Source: Neoalteromonas facilis (lineage in GTDB: Bacteria; Pseudomonadota; Gammaproteobacteria; Enterobacterales; Alteromonadaceae). Taken from it: DNA of 64,000 bases. The stretch spans positions 53,720 through 117,719 of the forward strand of contig NZ_PEAY01000007.1 in assembly GCF_002807665.1 (NCBI RefSeq), in the 5' to 3' direction. Position 1 is the stretch's first letter; each line of letters opens with the position of its first letter. The position numbers and the translations under genes are program-made. The notes beneath the pieces were generated by a model. It worked only from the letters and a program-made list of their open reading frames with translations. It was not told where the DNA came from and did not search any database. Shown in pieces: positions 18,631 to 28,788 of this stretch.

Positions 18631-19821
18631 TTACCACTCACGAATAGGGTCTACGTCAGCGTCGTAGTCTACACCGTCAAATGCAAAGCCGAATAACTGC
18701 AAGAAATCTTGATGATACCCTTCGTAATCGGCTAATTGGTGGAAGTTTTCCTGTGTAACCTGATCCCAAAGCTGTTGTATCTTTGCTTGAGTTTGGTCAT
18801 TCGTTTCCTTACCGTCCATGCGGTAACGACGCGCTTCATCGGTTGGCGCATCTTGAGCGAACAAACGCTCAGAAAACAGACCCGCAATTTGTTCAATACA
18901 GCCTTCGTGGGTGCCTTCTTCTTTCATCACTTTATAGATCAGGGAAATGTACAACGGCATCACAGGAATAGCTGAGCTGGCTTGCGTCACTAAGGCTTTT
19001 AGAGACGATACATGCGCATCTACGTTTAAATTTGCATGGCGTTCACGAATAGCGCTTGCTGCGCGATCCAGATCTTCTTTGGCTTTACCGATGGTGGCTT
19101 GGCCATAGATAGGCCAAGTAAGGGCTTTGCCAATGTATGTGTATGCAGTGGTTTCACAACCTTCAGATAAACATCCTGCATCAGCCAGTGCGTTCAACCA
19201 TAGTTCCCAATCTTCGCCACCCATCACTTTCACTGTGTCATGAATTTCTTCTTCATTCGCAGGCTCAAGATCGACGGTATGAATAAGGTCTTTGTCTGTG
19301 TCATAGGTTTTGGTTGTGTAAGCCTGCCCTACCGGCTTCAACGTTGACTTATATACTGTGCCAGTAGTTGGGTCAGCGCGGCGTGGTGACGCCAAGCTGT
19401 AAATCACCAAATCAACTGTACCCAAATCTGCTTTAATGGCTTCAATTACATCTGCCTTAAGCTCATTTGAAAACGCATCACCATTCAACGTTTTCGCATA
19501 CAGACCATCAGTCTTTGCGCGTGCATGGAATGCCGCAGTGTTATACCAACCTGCTGTGCCTGTTTTACGTTCAGTGGGTGCTTTCTCGAAGCACACGCCC
19601 AAGGTTTTAGCATTGTAACCATAGGCAGCTGTTATACGAGAAGCGAGGCCGTATCCGGTTGAACAACCGATAACCAACACATTTTTGGGCTTTTGTGTAT
19701 TACTCTTGAAGCGTTCGCTATTCGATTGAATATAGGCGATTTGTCGTTCGACAGAGGCTTCACAGCCGATTGGGTGAGCGTTAGTACAAATAAACCCGCG
19801 CACTTTAGGTTGAATAACCAT
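18631..19821 (-). CDS. fabV: Enoyl-ACP/enoyl-CoA reductase, FabV type
   Basis: A 396-residue NADH-dependent reductase for the last step of fatty-acid elongation (trans-2-enoyl-ACP to acyl-ACP). The N-terminus MVIQPKVRGFICTNAHPIGC is diagnostic. It has a Rossmann motif VLVIGCSTGYGLASRI, DLVIYSLASPRR, and the FabV active-site Y-x8-K in PIYGQATIGKAKEDL. The length matches Vibrio FabV. FabV is a triclosan-tolerant isozyme. It is monocistronic, with its own terminator downstream. Confidence 0.96.
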   Translation of the reverse strand: MVIQPKVRGFICTNAHPIGCEASVERQIAYIQSNSERFKSNTQKPKNVLVIGCSTGYGLASRITAAYGYNAKTLGVCFEKAPTERKTGTAGWYNTAAFHARAKTDGLYAKTLNGDAFSNELKADVIEAIKADLGTVDLVIYSLASPRRADPTTGTVYKSTLKPVGQAYTTKTYDTDKDLIHTVDLEPANEEEIHDTVKVMGGEDWELWLNALADAGCLSEGCETTAYTYIGKALTWPIYGQATIGKAKEDLDRAASAIRERHANLNVDAHVSSLKALVTQASSAIPVMPLYISLIYKVMKEEGTHEGCIEQIAGLFSERLFAQDAPTDEARRYRMDGKETNDQTQAKIQQLWDQVTQENFHQLADYEGYHQDFLQLFGFAFDGVDYDADVDPIREW

Positions 19822-19974
19822 AATAAATCCTATTCTTATCAGTGGCGGCTATTGTAATCAGCTGTGTGCGTTTAACAACTCGGAGCAGATTAGATTAAAT
19901 CACGGGCCACAGGATTGTGAAGTAAATCAAGCAATACAAACACCAAACAGACTTGGTGACGATAGCATTTGCTG

Positions 19975-19998
19975 AAAGCGCGGCTAAAAGCCGCGCGA
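19975..19998 (-). terminator. Hairpin terminator after the TRAP operon
   Basis: An 8-bp GC-rich stem GCGCGGCT (19978-19985) and AGCCGCGC (19989-19996) with a 3-nt loop, about 10 bp after the binding-protein stop. The T run after it on the minus strand is short (TTT), so the call is weaker than the others. Confidence 0.6.
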
Positions 19999-20005
19999 TT
20001 AACCA

Positions 20006-21112
20006 TTATTCTCGGTTCTCGTAATACGCTTGTTCAGACAATTTATGGTATTGCTTCACACCGTCGAAAAATGTTTTGTAAGACTGGTATATGCGCGCGA
20101 AATCCGCATTTTCAGCAGACTTCTCAGCAAGCACCTGTTGTGTCGCTTCACGCAATGATTCAATCACGTCTTCTGGCAATTCACGCACATCGACATTGTG
20201 CTCATTGATCAATTGTTGCATCGCATTATTGTTGCGCGCCGTATATTCATCCAGCATGTCTTGATTCACTGCGCGTGTCGCAATTTCAACGATCGACTGT
20301 AAATCTTTCGGCAAGGCATTGAACGCTTCTTCGTTAACGATAAATTCCAATGCAGTACCCGGCTCATGCCAACCTGAGCTGTAGTAATACTTAGCAGCAT
20401 TGTGTAATCCAAAGGCGAGATCATTGTACGGGCCGACCCACTCAGTCGCGTCAATTGCGCCAGTCTGCAGCGATGTGAAAATCTCACCGCCCGTAAGCGT
20501 TACCGGTACGCCACCGACTTTGGCAAACACTTCTCCGCCAAGACCCGGAATACGCATACTCAAGCCAGCAAAATCTTCAATCGAATTAATTTCTTTGTTG
20601 AACCATCCCGCCATTTGCACGCCCGTATTACCACCCGCAAACGGAATGACGCCAAACGGCTTGTACAGTTCACGCCACAGTTCTAGGCCGCCACCATACT
20701 GCAACCAAGAGTTCATTTCCGTCACATTCATGCCGAACGGGATAGCAGAAAAAATAGGTGCTGCCGGAATTTTGCCTTTCCAATAATAGGCACCCGCATG
20801 CCCCATTTCGGCGGTACCTTGTGACACTGCGTCAAATACCTCAAAACCCGGGACTAGCTCGCCTGCGCCGTAAACCCTTACTTTTAAACGCCCACCTGAC
20901 ATTGACTCCACATAGCGAGCAAAGGTCTCTGGGCCACGTCCTAAACCGGGGAAGTTTTTAGGCCAGGCTGTCACCATTTTCCAACGGTATTCTTTCACTG
21001 GCTCTGCCGCGACTGACGCAGCACTTTCTTCTGTTTTTGGTTGTCCACACCCCAATAATAGCGATATGAGCCCCAATGAAAGTACACTGACAATTGTGGT
21101 TTTTATTTTCAT
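20006..21112 (-). CDS. TRAP transporter substrate-binding lipoprotein (DctP family)
   Basis: A 368-residue periplasmic binding protein of a tripartite ATP-independent transporter. The signal peptide ends in a lipobox (LLGC, Cys22), so it is probably a lipoprotein. The ligand-binding Arg context GLSMRIPGLGGEVF and the stretch DATEWVGPYNDLAFGLHNAAKYYYSSGWHEPG resemble the TakP/lactate-binding branch that captures 2-oxo or 2-hydroxy acids. The substrate call is inference. It is the last gene of the dctQ-dctM-dctP operon, 17 bp after the large permease. Confidence 0.92.
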   Translation of the reverse strand: MKIKTTIVSVLSLGLISLLLGCGQPKTEESAASVAAEPVKEYRWKMVTAWPKNFPGLGRGPETFARYVESMSGGRLKVRVYGAGELVPGFEVFDAVSQGTAEMGHAGAYYWKGKIPAAPIFSAIPFGMNVTEMNSWLQYGGGLELWRELYKPFGVIPFAGGNTGVQMAGWFNKEINSIEDFAGLSMRIPGLGGEVFAKVGGVPVTLTGGEIFTSLQTGAIDATEWVGPYNDLAFGLHNAAKYYYSSGWHEPGTALEFIVNEEAFNALPKDLQSIVEIATRAVNQDMLDEYTARNNNAMQQLINEHNVDVRELPEDVIESLREATQQVLAEKSAENADFARIYQSYKTFFDGVKQYHKLSEQAYYENRE

Positions 21113-21129
21113 CGTTATAACCTTATCAA

Positions 21130-22494
21130 TTAGTAGATAACATCCGGCAAATAAGTGGCAATCTCAGGCCAGATGGAAAGCATAAGCAACAATAATAGCT
21201 GAATAATAATGAAAGGGACTACCCCTCGATAAATCTGTGCAGTATGTATGGTTTTAGCTGCGACTCCACGCAAGTAAAATAATGCAAAACCAAAGGGAGG
21301 TGTTAAGAATGAGGTTTGCAAGTTAACCGCTAACATAATCCCCAACCAAACGGGATCAATCCCCATCATCAATAATACAGGCGCAACAATGGGTACCACA
21401 ACGAACGTGATTTCAATAAAGTCGAGAATAAAGCCCAATAAGAAAACGACTAGCATCACAACCAGCATCGCACCAACGTGACCGCCTGGCAGTGACGCGA
21501 AGAAATGCTCAATCAGTTCTTCCCCACCAAATCCTCTGAATACCAGTGAAAACACCGAAGCACCGATTAAAATCAAAAACACCATTGAGGTTATCTTGCT
21601 GGTGTCTGTCAGCACTTCAAACAATTGGGAGCGACTTAGTGTGCGTTTTAACAACGCCAAAACCAATGCCCCCATGGCCCCTACTCCAGCGGCTTCCGTG
21701 GGAGTTGCATAGCCGCTGATAATGGCACCCAATACGATAACAATCAGCACTAACGGCGGCAGCAGTGCTGAAAATACTTGGCGCCATGAAATCGGTTCAG
21801 CCGTTTCGTCTTGAGTGATTGGCATCTTCTGACGCCATGTGGTGAAAATTACATATGCGGTATACAAGGCAACGAGGATAAAACCGGGAATAATGGCGCC
21901 GACAAATAAATCCCCGACCGAAACAGAGTCCGGCGAAAATATCCCCATGTCCAATTGCGCTTGCTGATATGCACTGGATAAAACGTCACCGAGCAAAACC
22001 AATGCGATGGATGGCGGAATGATTTGCCCAAGCGTTCCTGTTGCACAGATAAGGCCAGTACTGAGTTCTGGTGTATAACCCCGCTTCAATAAACTGGGCA
22101 AGGAGAGTAACCCCATGGTCACAACCGTTGCCCCAACAATACCCGTGCTCGCTGCCAGCAGCATGCCGACAAAAATTACAGAGAGCGCCATACCGGCAGG
22201 CAAACGCCCATTGAGTAACTGCGCCATGCTATGCAACAACTCTTCAGCTATTTTCGACTTTTCTAACAACACCCCCATGAATACAAACAGGGGTACTGCG
22301 ATTAACGTTGTGTTGGTTAATATTCCGTATAAGCGACTCGGTAACGCATGCAAGTAACTCGCATCAAAACCGCCCATCAGAATACCTAATCCAGCAAATA
22401 ATAAAGAAGTACCGGCCAGACTGAGCGCTACAGGAAAGCCTAGCAACAACACCAAACATACACAGGCAAATAAGACTAATGCCATATATTCCAT
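21130..22494 (-). CDS. dctM: TRAP transporter large permease (DctM)
   Basis: A 454-residue large membrane subunit with about 12 helices that forms the sodium-coupled transport channel of the TRAP system. Characteristic segments are FVFMGVLLEKSKIAEELL, CATGTLGQIIPPSIALVLLGDVL, GYATPTEAAGVGAMGALVLALLKR, and FILDFIEITFVVVPIVAPVLLMMGIDPVWLGIMLAVNLQTSFLTPPFGFALFYLRG. Its start shares a base with the dctQ stop, so the two are translationally coupled. Confidence 0.94.
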   Translation of the reverse strand: MEYMALVLFACVCLVLLLGFPVALSLAGTSLLFAGLGILMGGFDASYLHALPSRLYGILTNTTLIAVPLFVFMGVLLEKSKIAEELLHSMAQLLNGRLPAGMALSVIFVGMLLAASTGIVGATVVTMGLLSLPSLLKRGYTPELSTGLICATGTLGQIIPPSIALVLLGDVLSSAYQQAQLDMGIFSPDSVSVGDLFVGAIIPGFILVALYTAYVIFTTWRQKMPITQDETAEPISWRQVFSALLPPLVLIVIVLGAIISGYATPTEAAGVGAMGALVLALLKRTLSRSQLFEVLTDTSKITSMVFLILIGASVFSLVFRGFGGEELIEHFFASLPGGHVGAMLVVMLVVFLLGFILDFIEITFVVVPIVAPVLLMMGIDPVWLGIMLAVNLQTSFLTPPFGFALFYLRGVAAKTIHTAQIYRGVVPFIIIQLLLLLMLSIWPEIATYLPDVIY

Positions 22495-23006
22495 TACGTT
22501 GATTCCTTGCGTTGCGTGATGACTGCTGCGTAGCGAATAAGGTCAGATACCCCTTGCAATAACATCAATGCACAAAAGGCGGGGATTAAACTTTTGAGCA
22601 CAAAGACCAACGGTAAGCCGCCGGCTTCTTTGGATGATTCTAATAATTGCCAAGACTTCATAACGTAGTCCCAGCTCATGGCAAAAATGAATATACAAAC
22701 GGGGAACAACAACAACAAAGTCCCGGCAATATTCACCATGGCTTGCTGTTTTTCAGAAAATTTACGATAGAAAATGTCCACACGAACGTGCCCATCATCC
22801 CGCAGGGTGTAAGCCGCCCCCAACATAAACACCAACGCATGCAAATACATCACCGATTCTTGTAACGCTATCCAGCCCGTTCCAAAGCCATAACGTAATA
22901 CAACGACGACAAAGGTGATCAGCGTCATCAACAAAATGCCAACACTGGCACATTGACCAATGAATCGAATCACACGATCAATTGTTGCGCTTAAGGCGTG
23001 CACCAC
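22494..23006 (-). CDS. dctQ: TRAP transporter small permease (DctQ)
   Basis: 170 residues with four membrane helices, the small integral subunit of the TRAP transporter. The ALQESVMYLHALVFMLGAAYTLRDDGHVRVDIFYRKFSEK motif is the DctQ signature. It is first in the operon dctQ-dctM-dctP and overlaps dctM by 1 bp. No promoter is evident in the 72 bp between it and the fklB terminator. Confidence 0.92.
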   Translation of the reverse strand: MVHALSATIDRVIRFIGQCASVGILLMTLITFVVVVLRYGFGTGWIALQESVMYLHALVFMLGAAYTLRDDGHVRVDIFYRKFSEKQQAMVNIAGTLLLLFPVCIFIFAMSWDYVMKSWQLLESSKEAGGLPLVFVLKSLIPAFCALMLLQGVSDLIRYAAVITQRKEST

Positions 23007-23078
23007 ACATATCCTTCTTATTATTGTTCTCTATTACCGATAGGGTAAGCGTTGCATATAGCATTACGCAACTGAAAT

Positions 23079-23108
23079 AAAAAAACCTGCTTTGACGCAG
23101 GTTTTTTT
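23079..23108 (-). terminator. Terminator after fklB
   Basis: A hairpin of AAAAACCTGC (23081-23090) and GCAGGTTTTT around TTTGAC. On the minus strand it is followed by a T run, 20-50 bp after the fklB stop. It separates fklB from the TRAP operon. Confidence 0.85.
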
Positions 23109-23130
23109 AGGCTTATTGACGAGTTCTGGA

Positions 23131-23748
23131 TTAAAGAATGTCCAATAACTCTACGTCAAAGATCAATGTGCTGTATGGGGCAATAGCACCACCTGCACCT
23201 TGTTCGCCATAGGCCAAGTTATGCGGCACGTACAAACGGTATTTTGAACCCACTTTCATTAACTGAAGCGCCTCTGTCCAACCTTTGATCACGCCACTAA
23301 CTGGGAACTCAGCGGGTTGACCACGCTCGTAACTGCTATCAAATACTGAGCCATTGATAAGTGTCCCGTGATAATGCGTACGAACTGTTGAGCTCGCGTC
23401 AGGCGTTGCGCCATCACCTTCAGTTAATACTTCATATTGTAGGCCTGATGCTGTCACCTGAACTTCATCACGCTTGGCATTATCAGCTAAAAACGAAACA
23501 CCTTCTTCGATTACGGCTTTGTGCTGTTCAGCTTTTGCCGCTTGCATACGCTCATGGATGGTATTGAACGCAGTACGCAATTCATCGTCAGTTACTTTAG
23601 GCGCTTCACCGGTAAAGGCATCACGTACACCTTCAACAACAGCATCTACGTCCATGCCTTCGAAAGGATTCGACGCCAATTGCTGGCCCATTTGATAACC
23701 AATGCCGTAGCTACCTTGAAGTTCAATAGTTGAGTATTTGTCGCTCAC
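23131..23748 (-). CDS. fklB: FKBP-type peptidyl-prolyl isomerase
   Basis: About 205 residues from the GTG at 23748 (SDKYSTIELQGSYGIGYQMGQQL follows), matching the start of the E. coli FklB/FkpA group. Residues about 15-90 form the helical dimerisation domain (DAVVEGVRDAFTGEAPKVTDDELRTAFN). Residues about 105-205 are the FKBP isomerase domain: VRTHYHGTLINGSVFDSSYERGQPAEFPVSGVIKGWTEALQLMKVGSKYRLYVPHNLAYGEQG. There is no signal peptide, so it is cytosolic, as in FklB. The ORF extends to 23793 but lacks family similarity there. It probably assists protein folding. It is monocistronic. Confidence 0.9.
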   Translation of the reverse strand: MSDKYSTIELQGSYGIGYQMGQQLASNPFEGMDVDAVVEGVRDAFTGEAPKVTDDELRTAFNTIHERMQAAKAEQHKAVIEEGVSFLADNAKRDEVQVTASGLQYEVLTEGDGATPDASSTVRTHYHGTLINGSVFDSSYERGQPAEFPVSGVIKGWTEALQLMKVGSKYRLYVPHNLAYGEQGAGGAIAPYSTLIFDVELLDIL

Positions 23749-23901
23749 AATTTTTCCCGATTGATTTAAAAGGCGCGATGATATCACACTCAAATGGCAA
23801 TTTGGCGGGCATTAAGATCTATCTAACTTATTGCCAAAGTGATTAGACACTGCTCCCTGACATGCAGTATCTTGTTTATTCGCTGAATAAAGGAGAGGGA
23901 A

Positions 23902-26541
23902 ATGGCTGAATTTGATGCGCAACTTCGAGAAACTGTCCGCCAGCTAGGGGCAACATTGGGCGCCACAATTAAACATCAATTAGGTGATGAGTGGCTAGAG
24001 CGCATAGAAACCATCCGTTTAGCCGGCCGCGCGGCCAATAAGGGCGACGATGATAGCCGTACCCAATTAAAAACGCTTTTTAGTCAACTCAGTGAAAAAG
24101 ATTTACTGGTGATTGGCCGTGCATTCGCACAGTTTTTGAATCTCGCCAATATCGCAGAGCAGGAATTTAATTCAGCTCAGCAAATCGACTTTCCAATAGA
24201 TAAACTGTTTGAACATTTAGAACGAGCCAAACTTGATAAAGAGAGTGTTGCCTCCGCGGTAGCTGACTTGAATATCGACTTAGTACTGACGGCTCACCCA
24301 ACAGAAGTCACACGCCGTACCCTGATCCACAAGCACAGTGAATTGGCCAAATGCCTGACACAATTACATCAAAGCGTGAATGACGAACACCATAGAGACA
24401 AGCTACACGCTCGCATTGCTGATCTCATAGCCCAAGCATGGCATACCGAAGAGATCCGTACGGTCCGTCCAACCCCCGTCGACGAAGCACGTTGGGGCTT
24501 CTCGGTGATTGAAAACTCGTTGTGGGAAGCGGTTCCAGAATTCCTGCGAGATATGGATTGCCGACTCAACAATAACTATGACCTAACACTGCCGTTGGAT
24601 GCTAAGCCCGTGCAATTCAGTAGCTGGATGGGCGGCGACCGCGACGGCAATCCTTTTGTTACTTCAAAAGTCACAGAGCAGGTTCTGCTGCTAGCGCGCA
24701 AACGTGCAGCCAAATTATTTGCCATCGACTTGGATAAACTGCAAGTGGAGTTATCCATGAGTGATTGCAATGGGGCGTTGCGTGAACAGGTGGGCGATGT
24801 ACTGGAGCCCTACCGCGCTATCTTACGTCCACTGGTGACTCAGTTACAGTTTACCCGCGACGATATTGACCGCTATTTGAACGGCAAGCCCAGTGAGCCT
24901 TCACTCTGGTTGTCCGAGCAAGAGCAACTTATCGAGCCATTAATGTTGTGTTACCAAAGCCTGATTGATTGTGGCATGAAAATCGTTGCCGATGGCTTAC
25001 TTACCGATACCATTCGTCGCGCACATTGCTTTGGCATCCACCTATTAAAACTCGATATTCGCCAAGACTCACAACGCCATGCCGACGTATTCAGCGAAGT
25101 AACCCGCTACCTTGGATTGGGAGACTACAATCAATGGACCGAAGCCGACAAACAAGCATTCTTGTTACGCGAATTAAGCTCAAAAAGGCCTTTATTCCCG
25201 CGTAACTGGCAACCCAGCGACGACGTTCAAGAGGTACTTGAAACGGCGGGGACTATTGCCAAGCATTCAGAACAAGGATTTGGGATCTACATCATTTCCA
25301 TGGCCAGCGAGCCGTCTGATGTACTTGCCGTGCAATTATTATTGCAAGAAATGGGCGTGTCCTGGCCTATGCCTGTTGCGCCACTATTTGAAACGCTAGA
25401 TGATCTCAACCAATCACCAAAGGTCATGACCAACTTACTGTCGATTGACTGGTATCGCGGTTATATTCAAGGCCGACAATATGTGATGATCGGCTACTCA
25501 GATTCAGCCAAAGACGCAGGTGCGCTGGCCGCTGGTTGGGCACAATATCAGGCACAAGAGGCACTGGTTGCGCTAGCTCAAGAGGCGAACGTACAGTTAA
25601 CCTTATTCCACGGCCGTGGTGGTACCATCGGGCGCGGAGGATTGCCGGCTCACGCCGCGATCCACTCACAACCGCCCGGGTCACTCGACGGCGGATTCCG
25701 TGTTACGGAACAGGGTGAAACTATCCGCTATAAATTTGGTATGCCGGAATTGGCCAAGCGCAGTTTGGGTATATATACCAGTGCGATTATTGAAGCGATG
25801 TTGTTTCCGCCACCTCAGCCGAAACAGGCGTGGCGCGATACGATCCAATCAATGGCGGATCAAGCGCGCGATAACTACCGTGATATTGTGCGCGAGCATC
25901 CTGACTTCGTGCCCTATTTCCGGGTTGCGACTCCAGAACAAGAATTGGGTAAACTGCCATTAGGAAGCCGCCCGGCTAAACGTAAACCAACCGGCGGAAT
26001 TGAGAGTCTGCGTGCGATCCCTTGGATTTTTGCCTGGGCTCAGACCCGTTTAGTCTTGCCTTCTTGGCTCGGTGTGATGCGCTCAGTGGAACAACACTAC
26101 GCAGGTGATTCGCAAGCCGTGATTGATGACATGATCACGCATTGGCCATTTTTTGCATCTCGGTTATCGATGCTCGACATGGTCTTTCACAAAGCCGATC
26201 CACAAATCAGTGAAGCCTATGATGCTCGCTTGGTCCCGAATGAGCTTAAGCATTTTGGCGAAAGCTTGCGCAAAGAGTTGAGCGATAGTATCCGTATGTT
26301 GTTGCAGTTGACGCATCAAGATTCGGTTATGGAAACCGATCCGCAAGGAAAAGAGTCAATGAATATTCGCGCAGGCTATTTGCAACCGCTACACTATTTG
26401 CAGATAGAGTTACTATCACGCATTCGTGCGCAGGCAACCGATCTTGAAGAACAGCCTGAAAGTGAACAAATTGCTACACTTGAACGTGCAATGATGGTTA
26501 CGATAGCGGGTATCGCGATTGGTATGCGAAACACAGGATAA
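23902..26541 (+). CDS. ppc: Phosphoenolpyruvate carboxylase
   Basis: An 879-residue enzyme that carboxylates phosphoenolpyruvate to oxaloacetate, replenishing the TCA cycle. The catalytic motifs are all present: VLTAHPTEVTRRT (active-site His), SWMGGDRDGNPFVT, GYSDSAKDAG and FHGRGGTIGRGG. The C-terminus ends ...AIGMRNTG, as is classical. The length matches E. coli Ppc. A strong ribosome-binding site (AAGGAGAGGGAA) precedes the ATG. A 7-bp gap leads to the small STAS-like gene. mdh, the next enzyme in C4 metabolism, is convergent nearby. Confidence 0.98.
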   Translation: MAEFDAQLRETVRQLGATLGATIKHQLGDEWLERIETIRLAGRAANKGDDDSRTQLKTLFSQLSEKDLLVIGRAFAQFLNLANIAEQEFNSAQQIDFPIDKLFEHLERAKLDKESVASAVADLNIDLVLTAHPTEVTRRTLIHKHSELAKCLTQLHQSVNDEHHRDKLHARIADLIAQAWHTEEIRTVRPTPVDEARWGFSVIENSLWEAVPEFLRDMDCRLNNNYDLTLPLDAKPVQFSSWMGGDRDGNPFVTSKVTEQVLLLARKRAAKLFAIDLDKLQVELSMSDCNGALREQVGDVLEPYRAILRPLVTQLQFTRDDIDRYLNGKPSEPSLWLSEQEQLIEPLMLCYQSLIDCGMKIVADGLLTDTIRRAHCFGIHLLKLDIRQDSQRHADVFSEVTRYLGLGDYNQWTEADKQAFLLRELSSKRPLFPRNWQPSDDVQEVLETAGTIAKHSEQGFGIYIISMASEPSDVLAVQLLLQEMGVSWPMPVAPLFETLDDLNQSPKVMTNLLSIDWYRGYIQGRQYVMIGYSDSAKDAGALAAGWAQYQAQEALVALAQEANVQLTLFHGRGGTIGRGGLPAHAAIHSQPPGSLDGGFRVTEQGETIRYKFGMPELAKRSLGIYTSAIIEAMLFPPPQPKQAWRDTIQSMADQARDNYRDIVREHPDFVPYFRVATPEQELGKLPLGSRPAKRKPTGGIESLRAIPWIFAWAQTRLVLPSWLGVMRSVEQHYAGDSQAVIDDMITHWPFFASRLSMLDMVFHKADPQISEAYDARLVPNELKHFGESLRKELSDSIRMLLQLTHQDSVMETDPQGKESMNIRAGYLQPLHYLQIELLSRIRAQATDLEEQPESEQIATLERAMMVTIAGIAIGMRNTG

Positions 26542-26548
26542 TGAATTG

Positions 26549-26956
26549 ATGGCAGGTGTATTTAAAGCTCACGGTGAGTTAGCGCTGGAAATTCACGGCA
26601 ACATTCTGAAGATCGAAGGCACAGGCCCGTGGAATCTGGAATTGATAAAGCAAGCTGAGGCGCAATTGCCGTCAGATTTCCCCGCGTGCTTAGGACCACA
26701 TTGGGGCGTTATCACTATCATGCATGGTGACCCAATGTATATTCCTTCGGCAGAAGCCCATTTAAAAAACCAAATTAGTATCGAAAAAAATCACGGTCGA
26801 GTCGCCACAGCGGTGGTTATTACCAATGACGAACACTTTGATTTTTACGCACGCTATTTTGACAAAATGTACACAGAGTGTGGTGACACAGTGGCTTGCT
26901 TTGCCGATCAAGAAAAAGCGGAGCAATGGCTTAACGAGCAGTTAGCGGTAAGTTAA
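26549..26956 (+). CDS. Small STAS/SpoIIAA-like protein
   Basis: A 135-residue soluble protein starting at ATG 26549 (MAGVFKAHGELALEIHGN), 7 bp after the ppc stop. The pattern of alternating strands and helices (ILKIEGTGPWNLELI, HWGVITIMHGDP, RVATAVVITNDEHFDFYARYF, TVACFADQEKAEQWLNEQL) resembles SpoIIAA/STAS-like domains found in marine gammaproteobacteria. No catalytic motif is visible and function is unknown. It is probably co-transcribed with ppc. The frame opens at 26519 inside ppc, but the ATG at 26549 is better placed. Confidence 0.75.
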   Translation: MAGVFKAHGELALEIHGNILKIEGTGPWNLELIKQAEAQLPSDFPACLGPHWGVITIMHGDPMYIPSAEAHLKNQISIEKNHGRVATAVVITNDEHFDFYARYFDKMYTECGDTVACFADQEKAEQWLNEQLAVS

Positions 26957-27045
26957 CTGTAAAGCGGTCAAACAGTATTAAGCCAGCCGCTAACTATTGA
27001 TAAATGCCATAACCTTGTGAGCGAACAAACATTTTTCCACAGAAA

Positions 27046-27077
27046 TAAAAAAGCCAGTTGCATGCAACTGGCTTTTT
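27046..27077. terminator. Bidirectional terminator between the ppc unit and mdh
   Basis: A perfect palindromic stem (27052-27073; arms AGCCAGTTGC and GCAACTGGCT) flanked by A and T runs on both sides. It lies between two convergent genes, so it serves both. Confidence 0.85.
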
Positions 27078-27097
27078 CATGAACTCGCTAAGGGTGA

Positions 27098-28036
27098 TTA
27101 GGCTTTAGTTACGAAATCCACACCCAACTGGATGTCACCACGAAGGCCATCTAGCATATCTTCTTTAGCTTTCTGTTCAAATGCACTTAATTCACCGTAC
27201 GGTAAAATTTCTTCCACACCGTTTGGACCTAAACGTACTGGGTGAGCAAAGAATGTCGCGTCATCTGAATCAACTTGAACATAAGTATATTCTACCACAT
27301 TGTCGCCTTTCATTGCGGCAACCAAAGACAAGCAGAAACGTGCTGCTGCTTGGCCCATAGACAACGTAGCTGAACCGCCGCCCGCTTTCGCTTCAACAAC
27401 TTCAGTACCGGCATTTTGGATACGAGTAGTCAGTGCGGCAACTTCTTCATCAGAGAATGTTGCACCTTCAACCTGCGACAAAAGAGGTAAAATTGTAGTG
27501 CCAGAGTGACCACCAATTACTGGTACGTGAACGCCTGATACATCCAAGCCTTTTTTCTCAGCTACAAATGTTTCTGCACGAATAACATCAAGGGTTGTAA
27601 CACCGAACAATTTATTTTTGTCGTAAACACCTTTAGCTTTAAGCGCTTCAGCCGCGATAGCAACCGTAGTATTAACTGGGTTAGTGATAATACCAATACA
27701 AGCACTTGGGCAAGTGTCCGCAATAGCATCAACAAGGTTGCGCACGATACCCGCATTAATATTGAAAAGATCAGAACGGTCCATGCCCGGCTTACGAGGT
27801 ACACCTGCTGGAATAAGCACGATGTCACAGCCTTGTAATGCGTCAGCCAAATCATCTTTACCGTGCCCAGTAACTTTTACATCAGTTGGGATGTGGCTTA
27901 AGTCAACGGCAACGCCTGGAACAACAGGTGCAACGTCATACAGTGATAACTCAGAACCCGCAGGTAATTGAGTTTTTAACAACAGTGATAATGCTTGACC
28001 AATACCACCAGCGGCACCTAGGACTGCTACTTTCAT
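27098..28036 (-). CDS. mdh: Malate dehydrogenase (NAD-dependent)
   Basis: 312 residues, the same length as E. coli Mdh. It converts malate and oxaloacetate in the TCA cycle. Features: N-terminal dinucleotide loop [16 protein letters not shown], substrate Arg loop [26 protein letters not shown], and catalytic His in [18 protein letters not shown]. It is divergent from argR, an arrangement also seen in E. coli and Vibrio. Confidence 0.98.
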   Translation of the reverse strand: MKVAVLGAAGGIGQALSLLLKTQLPAGSELSLYDVAPVVPGVAVDLSHIPTDVKVTGHGKDDLADALQGCDIVLIPAGVPRKPGMDRSDLFNINAGIVRNLVDAIADTCPSACIGIITNPVNTTVAIAAEALKAKGVYDKNKLFGVTTLDVIRAETFVAEKKGLDVSGVHVPVIGGHSGTTILPLLSQVEGATFSDEEVAALTTRIQNAGTEVVEAKAGGGSATLSMGQAAARFCLSLVAAMKGDNVVEYTYVQVDSDDATFFAHPVRLGPNGVEEILPYGELSAFEQKAKEDMLDGLRGDIQLGVDFVTKA

Positions 28037-28286
28037 GAGTCTCTCCTACAAGATTAATCTTTACTTAACTTAAAGAATTTATGCGAACGCAGGTCGAAGC
28101 GAGGGCTTGAGCAACGCGCAAGAAATTAAACGCCCGACACACTAAATCAAAAGGGTCCAAAACTCAATGACCCTATAGTCGTATAGTGACTATTTAACCC
28201 AATTATAGCGCCTTATTTACACTAAAATTGCCTCACTGCGGTGAATGCGGCAAAATGTCGGTTTTCCAGTGTACATTCCGGTTTCC

Positions 28287-28751
28287 ATGGCAAGCGCAAA
28301 ACAAGAATTACTCATCAAAGCATTTAAAGACCTGCTCAAAGCAGAAAGTTATGGTTCACAGGGCGAAATCGTCGACGCACTCAAGCAAGCAGGCTTTGAC
28401 AGCATAAGTCAGTCAAAGATTTCTCGTATGCTAAGCAAGTTTGGAGCGGTCCGTACCCGCAATGCGCGCGGTGACATGGTGTATTGCTTACCACCTGAGC
28501 TAGGCATGCCAACCGCTAAGAGCCCTCTCAAGCAGTTAGTCTTAGACATTGTACATAACAATGTAATGGTCATTATTCGCACCAGCCCTGGTGCAGCACA
28601 ATTGATAGCTCGCTTGCTCGATTCATTGTCTAAAAAAGACGGCGTGTTAGGCACCATTGCAGGCGACGATACGATCTTCATCGCACCGGCTGATGTCGGC
28701 CAAATTGAAGAATTGCGTCAACGCGTTGAAAAGTTGTTTGATAACGTTTAA
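28287..28751 (+). CDS. argR: Arginine repressor
   Basis: A 154-residue arginine-sensing transcriptional repressor. The N-terminal winged helix ([65 protein letters not shown]) and C-terminal hexamerisation/arginine-binding domain ([20 protein letters not shown]... [13 protein letters not shown]) are both complete. The ATG at 28287 gives the E. coli-like length; the upstream in-frame ATG at 28245 adds 14 unconserved residues. It represses arginine biosynthesis genes, none of which are in this window. Confidence 0.96.
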   Translation: MASAKQELLIKAFKDLLKAESYGSQGEIVDALKQAGFDSISQSKISRMLSKFGAVRTRNARGDMVYCLPPELGMPTAKSPLKQLVLDIVHNNVMVIIRTSPGAAQLIARLLDSLSKKDGVLGTIAGDDTIFIAPADVGQIEELRQRVEKLFDNV

Positions 28752-28788
28752 TCCGCGTTGTCTTGCTCTAGCGAATCAAATATTTCAA

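Noticed and set aside
28037-28286. ARG boxes in the argR promoter
   Set aside because: Only isolated TGAAT half-sites were found, no paired 18-bp ARG box.
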